NCBI RefSeq assembly: GCF_006788895.1
Contig: NZ_VFRA01000001.1
Span: 2,604,001 to 2,668,000, forward strand
Reading direction: 5' to 3'
Length of the DNA stretch: 64,000 nucleotides
Source of the DNA: Rhodoglobus vestalii
GTDB taxonomy: Bacteria > Actinomycetota > Actinomycetes > Actinomycetales > Microbacteriaceae
A program made the position numbers and the translations under genes. Below are positions 26,576-34,043 of this stretch, piece after piece. Each line of letters starts with the position of its first letter. The stretch's first letter is position 1. The notes under the pieces are model-generated. The model was given only the letters and a program-made list of their open reading frames with translations. It searched no databases and was not told where the DNA came from.

Positions 26576-28228
26576 TCATTTTCTCACTCGAGGCAGTGCG
26601 GCGATGAGCGACTGAGTGTAGGCATCGCGCGGTGAGGTGAAGATCTCGTGGGTGACACCAGTCTCCACGATGCGACCCTCGTTGATCACGGCGACCGTGT
26701 CGCTCATGTGGCGAATAACGCCCAGATCGTGTGAGATGAATAGATAACTCAGGCCTAAGTGTCGTTGAAGCTCGTCGAGTAGATCCAGCACGCGCGCCTG
26801 AGTGGAGACATCCAGCGCCGAGACTGGTTCATCGCAGAGCAGCGTTCGAGGCGCCGGAGCGAGAGCTCGAGCAATTGCTACCCGCTGTCGCTGTCCGCCT
26901 GAGAGGTGGAGTGGGCGGCGGTTTTTGAGATTGCGGGGCAGGTCGACGGCGTCCATGAGTTCATCCACCGAGGCGAGTGAGCTGCTGGTGCCCGCAGATT
27001 GGGCGCGGAGTGCATCGACCAGTATTTTTTCTACCGTTAGCCGGGGATCAAACGAACTCAGCGGGTCTTGGTAGATCGCTCCTAGGCGGTGTCGCCGAGG
27101 GCGGCGCTCGCGGGCGCTGAGAGATCCCCAGTCCGTGCCATCGAGGAGAATCTGCCCGCTATCGGCGCTCTCGAGCCCGAGTGCGATTCGAGCAATCGTG
27201 GTTTTTCCGGAACCTGATTGCCCCACCAGACCCAGGGTCGTGCCTGCCTCTAGTGTCACGGAGACATGATTGAGCGCCTGAATCGTTTCCCCATTGCGGG
27301 TCGGGTAGCGGCGCGACACCGAGATCAGTTCGAGCGCGGGTGGGGTGTTGCTGGCGCGGGAGACCAGCACGGTGTCGTTTGCGCGAACCTGAGGCGCGCG
27401 GGCGGCGCTCTGCGGTTCATCGATGCGCAGCGGGACTCCGCGTGGCACATCCACGGGTATCGATGCCAACAACTGTCGTGTTTCCGCGGCGGCCGGCTCG
27501 GTAAGCACCGCTCCTGTGTCGCCGCTTTCGACAACGCGCCCCTCGCTCATCACGAGAACGCGATCAGCGACCCGCGAGACTACCGCTAGGTCGTGAGTAA
27601 TGAGGATTAGCGCGGTACCCGAATCGGTGAGGGACCGCAGCAGATTTAACACCTTCGACTGCACCGTCACATCCAGTGCTGTTGTTGGTTCGTCGGCGAT
27701 GATCAGTGGGGGCCCGGCGGCCAGCGCGGTGGCAATCAGCGCTCGCTGACGTAAACCACCGGAGAGTTCACCCGAACGTTGCTGAGCCCGGAGCGCGGGA
27801 TCGGGAACCCCGACCGCCTCAAGCAGCTCCAACACGCGCTGGCGTCGCTGAGACTGGTTGAGCGTGCTGTGGAGCCGCAGCACATCCTCAATCTCCCGCC
27901 CGACCGGGCGCAGCGGGTCGAGCGAGACGAGAGCGTCCTGCAAGACGAGCCCGATGGAGGCACCCCTGATCGACCTCCACCGGCGCGATTTCGTTCCCGG
28001 CAAGGATTGTCCCTGCAGGGCGAGAGCGTCGAACGCCACGTGCGCATTCGGTGGGGCGAGACCGAGCAGACAACGGGCGGTGATGCTCTTGCCCGATCCC
28101 GACTCCCCAACAATGGCTAAGCACTCACCGGCGTGCACATCAAAACTGACATGGTCAACGGCAGGCAACGGAGCGCGATCAAAACGCACGCTGAGGTTCT
28201 TCACGCTGATCAGCGGCGAGCCGGTCAT
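26576..28228 (-). CDS. Fused dual ATP-binding protein of an oligopeptide/dipeptide-type ABC transporter
   Basis: 550 aa with two complete nucleotide-binding domains in one chain, equivalent to DppD plus DppF. Domain 1 has Walker A GESGSGKS (about residue 41), signature LSGGLRQRALIA and Walker B LIIADEPTTALD. Domain 2 has GQSGSGKT, LSGGQRQRVAIARAL and TLLCDEPVSALD. Each half ends with the HDLAVVSR or HDLGVIRH switch histidine. The first signature has L for the usual Q (GGLRQR). It overlaps the upstream permease gene by 4 bp. The substrate could be peptides, nickel chelates or other small solutes. Confidence 0.93.
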   Translation of the reverse strand: MTGSPLISVKNLSVRFDRAPLPAVDHVSFDVHAGECLAIVGESGSGKSITARCLLGLAPPNAHVAFDALALQGQSLPGTKSRRWRSIRGASIGLVLQDALVSLDPLRPVGREIEDVLRLHSTLNQSQRRQRVLELLEAVGVPDPALRAQQRSGELSGGLRQRALIATALAAGPPLIIADEPTTALDVTVQSKVLNLLRSLTDSGTALILITHDLAVVSRVADRVLVMSEGRVVESGDTGAVLTEPAAAETRQLLASIPVDVPRGVPLRIDEPQSAARAPQVRANDTVLVSRASNTPPALELISVSRRYPTRNGETIQALNHVSVTLEAGTTLGLVGQSGSGKTTIARIALGLESADSGQILLDGTDWGSLSARERRPRRHRLGAIYQDPLSSFDPRLTVEKILVDALRAQSAGTSSSLASVDELMDAVDLPRNLKNRRPLHLSGGQRQRVAIARALAPAPRTLLCDEPVSALDVSTQARVLDLLDELQRHLGLSYLFISHDLGVIRHMSDTVAVINEGRIVETGVTHEIFTSPRDAYTQSLIAALPRVRK

Positions 28229-29106
28229 CCGAGTGCCCCCTGACGGGTTCGCTCATTGAGAGAGCGCCCGATAACAGTGAACGATGCTGCGGTGGCAACG
28301 ATGGCCAGGCCCGGAAACAGGGTAAGCCACCAGGCGACATCGATGTAGGTTCGACCGCCCGACAGCATCGCACCCCATTCGGCGGCTGGCGGTGCGACCC
28401 CGAGTCCCAGAAAGCCGAGCGATGACGCCCACACGATGGCTTGACCGACACCGAGAGTACCAAGAACAAAAATGGGCGCAAGGGCGCCGGGAAGGATGTG
28501 CTGCACAACAATCCGCGATCGTGAGTGGCCGAGCACCGTTGCTGCCTCGACGTAGCCAGAATTGCGCACGCTCCGCAGTTGACTCCGGATGATGCGGGCA
28601 TAGCCGGGGGCAGTGGAAAGGCCCACGGCCACCGTTGAGGTAATCACTCCGGGGCCAGCAATGGCGATGAACACGAGGGCAAGCAGGAGGCCGGGGAGCG
28701 CGAACATCACCTCGATAATGCGGGTGCTCACAAAGTCACCCACACGCCCGCTGAGTCCACCGAGCAGGCCGAGTATTAGAGCGAGACTCAGCCCTACCGC
28801 GGTGGCAGCGATACCGATGATCAGCGAGTTTGCGGCTCCGAAAATGACCCGGGTGTAGACGTCTCGCCCCGACTCATCGGTGCCAAACAGGTGTGCTGAC
28901 GACGGTGACTGAAAAGCTTCGGACGGGACGACAGCATCCGGATCTGCGCTGGTCAAGAATTGGGGTGCGACCGCCGCGGTGAGAATGAAGAGCAACGCGA
29001 CGACAGCCACGAAGGTTGCTGTGTTCCCTCCCCATCGTTGGCGTCGAGGTGCAACCGGCTTCGACGCCGCGCCCCGGCCCAAGCGACCGGCAAGAATCTC
29101 GGTCAC
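28225..29106 (-). CDS. ABC transporter permease, DppC/OppC type
   Basis: 293 aa. A cytosolic N-terminus precedes the first helix (FVAVVALLFILTAAVAPQF). Next comes the periplasmic loop typical of DppC, containing HLFGTDESGRDVYTRVIFGA, and then five further helices. The EAA-like cytosolic loop that docks the ATPase is EAATVLGHSRSRIVVQHILP. The GTG or ATG start region overlaps the DppB-type gene by 4 bp. Confidence 0.92.
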   Translation of the reverse strand: MTEILAGRLGRGAASKPVAPRRQRWGGNTATFVAVVALLFILTAAVAPQFLTSADPDAVVPSEAFQSPSSAHLFGTDESGRDVYTRVIFGAANSLIIGIAATAVGLSLALILGLLGGLSGRVGDFVSTRIIEVMFALPGLLLALVFIAIAGPGVITSTVAVGLSTAPGYARIIRSQLRSVRNSGYVEAATVLGHSRSRIVVQHILPGALAPIFVLGTLGVGQAIVWASSLGFLGLGVAPPAAEWGAMLSGGRTYIDVAWWLTLFPGLAIVATAASFTVIGRSLNERTRQGALG

Positions 29107-30089
29107 TGGTTCGCCACCCTCGGGTCAACAAGGCGGTCAATGATGTCGGTGGCCACTGTCACCACAAGGAAGGTGAGCGCCGAAAGCAGTGCCACCGCTG
29201 TAACAACGGGAATATCCCGGATAGTCACCGCGCTCAAAAGGGTCCGACCCAAGCCTGGTCGTGCAAATATTGTCTCGACCACAACAGCGCCGCTCAACAG
29301 TGACCCGAACGCCCACCCCGAGAGCGAAATCCCGGGGAGGGCTGCGTGGCGCAGTACGTGGCGAAGCCGCACACCCCACTCACCTTCACCGCGAGCCCGA
29401 GCGGAAAGTACAAACGGTTGCTCGTAGGCATTCGCGAGCGATTCCCGCATGAGTTGTCCCAGAAAACCGGCCAAGGGAAGCGCGAGCGTGAGCACCGGCA
29501 GTACCAACCCGAGAGGGCCAGGAACACTGATCGGGGGCAGCCAGTTGAGCATGTTGCTCAAGAGGATGATCAGTAGTGACGCGAGCCAGAAGTGTGGAAC
29601 CGCTGCCGCGAGCAGCTCCAGTGCTGATCCAACGCCGCGCGCCCCTCTACCGCGACCGCTGGTCATGAACGTCACGCCAAGAGCCAGAACCCACGCCACC
29701 ACGAGCGACGCAATCGTGAGCACCAACGTTGACCACAGCTGGGCGAGCACATACGAGGCCACGTCAACTTTGAGGGCATACGAGGTCCCGAAATCTGCCA
29801 CCACCAGTTTCGACATTGCCACGACGTATTGCACTATGAGCGGCTGATCGAGTCCATAGTCCAGGCGAATCTGCGCAACTGCTTCTGCCGATGCCTGCGA
29901 CCCCGGACCACCCAGGATTGCGTCGACCGGATCACCGGGAATCAGGCGCAGGGCAAAGAAAATGATGGTCGCCACCATCCACAACACAAAGACCCCACCG
30001 CCGACTCGGCGTGCTAGCCAGCCCAGCGAGCGCAGGCGCGCTGGGTGGGGCACAGGCCGGTCGGCGACAGCGTTTGACGGATCTGTCAC
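29103..30089 (-). CDS. ABC transporter permease, DppB/OppB type
   Basis: 328 aa. Signature N-terminal helix RVGGGVFVLWMVATIIFFALRLIPGDPVDAILG (in parts) and a periplasmic loop with YGLDQPLIVQY, as in DppB. Five further helices and the EAA loop with LSARARGEGEW...RHVLRHAALPG follow. It starts 11 bp after the substrate-binding protein gene. The operon order SBP, B, C, ATPase, TetR is tight throughout. Confidence 0.92.
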   Translation of the reverse strand: MTDPSNAVADRPVPHPARLRSLGWLARRVGGGVFVLWMVATIIFFALRLIPGDPVDAILGGPGSQASAEAVAQIRLDYGLDQPLIVQYVVAMSKLVVADFGTSYALKVDVASYVLAQLWSTLVLTIASLVVAWVLALGVTFMTSGRGRGARGVGSALELLAAAVPHFWLASLLIILLSNMLNWLPPISVPGPLGLVLPVLTLALPLAGFLGQLMRESLANAYEQPFVLSARARGEGEWGVRLRHVLRHAALPGISLSGWAFGSLLSGAVVVETIFARPGLGRTLLSAVTIRDIPVVTAVALLSALTFLVVTVATDIIDRLVDPRVANQ

Positions 30090-30100
30090 GGGGGGAACCC

Positions 30101-31735
30101 CTAGTCGTTAAGCCACGCGTCATAGAAGGTCGGAGCCGACACGGTGGGAAGCGCGCGGAATCCCTCAACGCTCGTGCTGTACAGGTAGTGATTCTGCTGG
30201 TCATAGAGAGGAAGCACGTAGAACCCTTCGATGATGATCGATTGTGCCTCTTTGTAGAGGGCGGCGCGCTCGGCAACATCCGACGTTTCGCTTGCGGTCG
30301 TGAGCAGCTGATCCAACGTCGGGTCACTGAGCTGGGCCAGGTTCGCGTAGTAGCCGCTCGGAGCAGGGATGATCGAGTCTGAGTGGTACAGCGTGCGAAG
30401 CACGTCGGGGCCTACCTTTGTGTACGGCGCACTCACGAGGTTGTACTCGTTTGTGAAGAGAGCTCCGTACCACGACGAGAGATCCGTCGGATTCAGCTTC
30501 ACTTCGAAACCCACGTCTTTGGCTGAGGACTGAATCTGTTCGAAGAGTGACTGCTCGGCCGGGATCGACTGATTGGTGCTGACCGGGAAGTCGAGCGTCA
30601 GGCGCACTCCGTCTTTAGTGCGGTAGCCGTCGGCATCGGTCGTGTCCCACCCCGCGTCGTCGAGCAGGGCCTTGGCGGCATCTGGGTCGACGGTGAAGGT
30701 GTTGGGGAGGGCGACGCCATCCAATTCAACACTTGACAGCACGGAGTACGAGCGTTCGGCACTTCCGAAGAAGAGGGTATCGATACCCGGAGAGACGTCG
30801 ACTGCGCGGATGAAGGCTTCGCGAACCCGCTCATCGTCAAACGGTGCTTTGCCCGAGTTCAGTTCGATTCGGTTGGACGCTCCCGGCCGTGGCGCGTCGA
30901 GCTCGGCAATCGCAGGATCGCTCTCTGCCGAGGCGATATTGTTCGGCTGTGGGTTGTCGATGACGTCGACATCGCCGGACTGCAGGGCTGCGAAGCGAGT
31001 GGCAGCATCCGGAATGAACCGCCATTCGATTGCATCGAGTCGTGCGCTGGCGGTGTGTTCGGCGTCCGCGGGGGCTGAGTTGTAGTTGTCGTTGCGTTCG
31101 AGAGCAATCGACTGCTGCTTGACCCACTCGGTGACAACAAATGGGCCGGTGCCGACGGGACTTTCACAGTTGACTGCTTGGTCGCGCTCGAGTGCGGTCG
31201 GTGATTGGATGCCCACCCAGGGTTGAGAGAGCGACTCCAGCAGCGCACTATCGGGCGCCGAGAGGCCGAATCGAACAAGATTCGGTTCGACAGCCTCAAT
31301 GGTTTGAATCTTACCCACGGCAAGGTAGCCGGTGGAGGAAGCCGTGGCGGGATCTTTCAGGTGTTCGATGTTGGTCTTCACTGCCTCCGCATCGAACGGG
31401 GTGCCATCGGTGAATGTGACATCGTCGCGCAGCGTGAAGTCCCACGTGAGGCCGTCGTCGCTCGGAGTCCACTCGGTGGCGAGCCACGGAATGATCTCGC
31501 CGTCGGCATTCTTGGAAACCAGCGACTCGATGTACTGCGTGCTGATGAGCGCCTGCGGATAGTTGCCGCCGACGTGAGGGTCAAGGCAATCGGGTTCAGC
31601 GTCACCTGTGGCATAGACGAGGGTGCCGCCCGTGACTGGCTCTGCGGCGGGCTCGGTTGCGGTGGTGCAGCCGGTGAGCAGCGCAGCGCTGGCAAGGAGA
31701 GTGAGGGGGAGCAGAAGAATGCGGGGCGCGTTCAA
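30101..31735 (-). CDS. Extracellular solute-binding lipoprotein, family 5
   Basis: 544 aa. A lipoprotein signal peptide ends in the lipobox LLTGC (Cys about 22), so it is anchored outside the membrane. The family 5 landmarks are present: YATGDAEPDCLDPH, TEWTPSDDGLTWDFTLRDDVTFTDGTPFDAEAVK in parts, VGTGPFVV, and a long C-terminal lobe ending FYDAWLND. The family binds peptides, nickel or opines, so the ligand is undecided. The start is a TTG at 31735 with AAAGGA upstream. It is the first gene of the operon. Confidence 0.92.
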   Translation of the reverse strand: MNAPRILLLPLTLLASAALLTGCTTATEPAAEPVTGGTLVYATGDAEPDCLDPHVGGNYPQALISTQYIESLVSKNADGEIIPWLATEWTPSDDGLTWDFTLRDDVTFTDGTPFDAEAVKTNIEHLKDPATASSTGYLAVGKIQTIEAVEPNLVRFGLSAPDSALLESLSQPWVGIQSPTALERDQAVNCESPVGTGPFVVTEWVKQQSIALERNDNYNSAPADAEHTASARLDAIEWRFIPDAATRFAALQSGDVDVIDNPQPNNIASAESDPAIAELDAPRPGASNRIELNSGKAPFDDERVREAFIRAVDVSPGIDTLFFGSAERSYSVLSSVELDGVALPNTFTVDPDAAKALLDDAGWDTTDADGYRTKDGVRLTLDFPVSTNQSIPAEQSLFEQIQSSAKDVGFEVKLNPTDLSSWYGALFTNEYNLVSAPYTKVGPDVLRTLYHSDSIIPAPSGYYANLAQLSDPTLDQLLTTASETSDVAERAALYKEAQSIIIEGFYVLPLYDQQNHYLYSTSVEGFRALPTVSAPTFYDAWLND

Positions 31736-31742
31736 TGGTGTC

Positions 31743-31776
31743 CTTTATGTTTGTTGAACTCAGTACATAAAGTCTA
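31743..31776 (-). promoter_or_regulatory. Promoter and TetR-type operator of the ABC transporter operon
   Basis: CTTTATGT (31743-31750) and ACATAAAG (31765-31772) form a perfect 8-bp inverted repeat with 14 bp between. On the minus strand a TAGACT -10 element (31771-31776) abuts and overlaps one arm. Binding would block transcription of the substrate-binding gene. This suits the TetR protein encoded at the end of the same operon. Confidence 0.6.
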
Positions 31777-31841
31777 GCAGCCGAAAAATCGGGCCGGTTC
31801 GCGCGTGCGAAGCCGGCCCGATAGCTGAAACTAAGTAGTAG

Positions 31842-32444
31842 CTACTGGTTGCGTTTGCTTGCGATTGCCGCCGAGAGCTTCCAGGTTGACGGGATGATGG
31901 CTGCGGCGATGCCAGCCTTGATCACTCCGCCGATGATGAAGGGGTAAAGGCCCCACGCGAGAACCTGCTCGAGTGTTCCCCCCGTGACGAGCGCCAACCA
32001 GGTGAGCCCGAAGACGAAAGTAAGACCGGTACCCGCAAGGAATGATATTGCGGCGCCGAGGAACTTTTTGTCCCAATCGCGCTGTGCGAGCCATCCGGTG
32101 AGTCCTGCGGCAAAGATAAAGCCGACAATGTAGCCACCGGTGGTGCCGGCGAGCACTCCGAGCCCCGACGACGCCTCTGAGAACACCGGCAAGCCCACGA
32201 TGCCGAGAATCGCATAGAGCAGCATCGACAGCATGCCGCGAGTTGCACCGAGGGTGCTGCCGACCAGCAGTACGGCCAGCGTTTGGCCCGTGATTGGCAC
32301 CGGGTAGAGGGGAACAACGAGCTGAGCCATCGCGGCAGTAACTGCGGCACCCGCGCTAACCAGGACGAGGTCGGTCGTGAGGCTACGAGAAAAGATGGTG
32401 TCGGCGAGTGTGGGTCGGCCGAGGGTCAAAGTGAGTGTCGACAC
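31842..32444 (-). CDS. bioY: BioY-type biotin transporter S component
   Basis: 200 aa with six helices. Family motifs are visible: PLYPVPITGQTLAVLLVG, GATRGMLSMLLYAILGIVGLPVF in parts, the GTTGGYIVGF segment and LAWGLYPFIIGGVIKAG. BioY imports biotin alone or with an ECF AT module. No bioMN neighbours occur here. The GTG at 32444 was chosen, as it is preceded by AGGAAAGGGG at a fitting distance, while upstream codons add a non-conserved Arg-rich stretch. It is divergent from the GntR remnant. Confidence 0.92.
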   Translation of the reverse strand: MSTLTLTLGRPTLADTIFSRSLTTDLVLVSAGAAVTAAMAQLVVPLYPVPITGQTLAVLLVGSTLGATRGMLSMLLYAILGIVGLPVFSEASSGLGVLAGTTGGYIVGFIFAAGLTGWLAQRDWDKKFLGAAISFLAGTGLTFVFGLTWLALVTGGTLEQVLAWGLYPFIIGGVIKAGIAAAIIPSTWKLSAAIASKRNQ

Positions 32445-32557
32445 GCGACGCCCCTTTCCTAGTCTGCGATCAATGGAAAGCCCAAGCTGAGAAAGCCGGT
32501 GCGCCAATAACCCTAGTCATAGTTGGGCGCGGGATGTCCGCAGTTGCTACCAAAAAG

Positions 32558-32579
32558 TTCTCATTTATTTGTGTGAGAA
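32558..32579. promoter_or_regulatory. Inverted repeat upstream of the GntR remnant
   Basis: TTCTCA (32558-32563) and TGAGAA (32574-32579) flank 10 bp of AT-rich sequence between bioY and the GntR/DUF1648 pair. It could be an operator for either direction. It does not resemble the BioQ or BirA sites I know. Confidence 0.3.
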
Positions 32580-32599
32580 GAAACAATCTGACGCTCGAC

Positions 32600-32795
32600 C
32601 TGCACGAGATCCCCGGAGGTATTGTGCTGGTTACACTAGAACAATTGGCATTGCTCCATTTCAGCGGGGGAGCGACTCCCCAGCGCTCCCGAATTGGCCA
32701 CCTCGTTGGGGATCAATATGCGCACTGTTTTGCGTGCGTACCAAGAACTGCGCGACGAAGGATTCATCGCACTCGTCCGAGAGGAACACCAATGA
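32600..32795 (+). pseudogene. Frameshifted GntR-type (YtrA-like) regulator fragment
   Basis: Codons 32667-32795 read GERLPSAPELATSLGIN followed by MRTVLRAYQELRDEGF and end at TGA. This is an unmistakable GntR winged helix with the YtrA-subfamily spacing. Upstream, the matching frame has a TAG at 32637-32639, while the preceding helix (TLEQLALLHFSGG) lies in another frame. One extra G in the run at 32666-32670 would explain the shift. The stop overlaps the next start as ATGA. The N-terminus is also very short. Confidence 0.65.
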
Positions 32796-33796
32796 CCCTT
32801 CCTGCTGACAACACGGCGCCTCCCGTTACGCGCACCCGTCGACTCATCATTGTGATCGGGGTCGTGGTTCCACTGCTCATCACGATGGTGGGCGCGTTCG
32901 TGATGGCGCTCTGGATTCCAGAACTGCCGAATCCCGTTGCCACGCACTGGGGCCTCTCGGGGCCCGACGGATACTCCACCGCTGGCAGCGTCATCGCTCT
33001 CCCTCTGCTCGTCACCCTGGCTTTCGCCTCCTTCGCTGCTTTTGCCAGTTGGCGCGGCGGTCCACACGGCGGAATGCTGGGGGCGCACAAAATTCTGGTG
33101 TCGACATCCGTGTTTCTGTCGGTATCGATCACCGTGATTGCGGCGGGCTCACTCGCAGTGCAGCGCGGACTCAACAACGCTGAAAACGCCCCCGGCATTG
33201 GCGGCATCGTCCTCGCCGCTCTCCCGATTGCGCTGCTTATGGGATTCTTCGCCTGGCTCATGCTGCCCACGGCCGAGAGCATCCGCTCTATAGCGGTGCC
33301 GGCAAAGCCGGTCGAAGGCGCCGCAACCGAACGGGTGCACTTCTCCAGCACCACACGTTTAGGGCCGGGCGTCGTCATCATCGCGGTTGTTGCACTCGTT
33401 GCGCTCGCTCTGGCGCTGGCTATTCAAGCGGTCAGTAGCCCCACAGAGCTACTGCTGCCGGCAGTCATTGGGCTCTTTGTCATCGCACTCGCCGTGAGCA
33501 CCCTCTCGTGGCGCATCACAATCGACCAGCGTGGGCTGCGCGTGCGCTCGGCACTGGGTTGGCCACGCACGACGATCGCTCCCGAGCAGATCGACTCCGT
33601 TTCCGTTGTCACCGTCAACCCCATCAGCGAATTCGGTGGCTACGGCTGGCGTTGGGCGCCCGATGGTCGCAGCGGAATCGTGCTCTCCCAAGGGGAAGCA
33701 GTTGAAGTGAAGCGCAAGAACGGAAAGCGTTTCATCGTCACGATGCACGACGCTCAGCTCGGGGCCGAAGCACTCGCGACGATCGCCAAAAAATAG
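32792..33796 (+). CDS. DUF1648-domain membrane protein
   Basis: 334 aa with about six hydrophobic helices. Helix 1 (LIIVIGVVVPLLITMVGAF) is followed by the DUF1648 signature LPNPVATHWGLSGPDGY. Further helices come at about 65-80, 100-120, 140-160, 195-235, and then a soluble C-terminal PH-like domain (TIDQRGLRVRSALGWP...VEVKRKNGKRFIVT). Such proteins are regularly paired with YtrA-like GntR regulators, as here (ATGA overlap), and are thought to respond to envelope stress. The mechanism is unknown. With its regulator gene broken, expression may now be constitutive. Confidence 0.85.
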   Translation: MTLPADNTAPPVTRTRRLIIVIGVVVPLLITMVGAFVMALWIPELPNPVATHWGLSGPDGYSTAGSVIALPLLVTLAFASFAAFASWRGGPHGGMLGAHKILVSTSVFLSVSITVIAAGSLAVQRGLNNAENAPGIGGIVLAALPIALLMGFFAWLMLPTAESIRSIAVPAKPVEGAATERVHFSSTTRLGPGVVIIAVVALVALALALAIQAVSSPTELLLPAVIGLFVIALAVSTLSWRITIDQRGLRVRSALGWPRTTIAPEQIDSVSVVTVNPISEFGGYGWRWAPDGRSGIVLSQGEAVEVKRKNGKRFIVTMHDAQLGAEALATIAKK

Positions 33797-33820
33797 CGCT
33801 CAACGGTCAGCCAACTCACG

Positions 33821-34043
33821 TATCATTACGTAACACGCTTTGAACCGGCCATCACCGGTGAGCATTCGGAAGAAATCGTCTCAACCGCAGTCATGGCTGC
33901 GAAGCGGGCGGCAGTAGAACCGAACGGGTAAGCCCGTTACAGCGACCTGAGTGGTGTGCCATCCGGTACACAAGCGGGGTGGTACCGCGGCTGAAAAGTC
34001 GTCCTCGTGCAGAATATCCGCACCCACGTACCACTGGAGCCCC
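33821..34043 (+). promoter_or_regulatory. T-box riboswitch (translational type, ultrashort stem I) of ileS
   Basis: A TATCAT at 33821-33826 may be the -10. A small hairpin ACCGG-CCATCA-CCGGT (33844-33859) displays the isoleucine specifier ATC (33851-33853) in its terminal loop, as in actinobacterial ileS T-boxes. The T-box/antisequestrator core GGGGTGGTACCGCGG (33976-33990) contains the TGGT bulge that pairs with uncharged tRNA ends. GTGGTAC (33979-33985) is complementary to GTACCAC (34028-34034), placed 2 nt before the GGAG of ileS, so the alternative helix can mask ribosome binding. Uncharged tRNA-Ile would free it. Confidence 0.88.
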
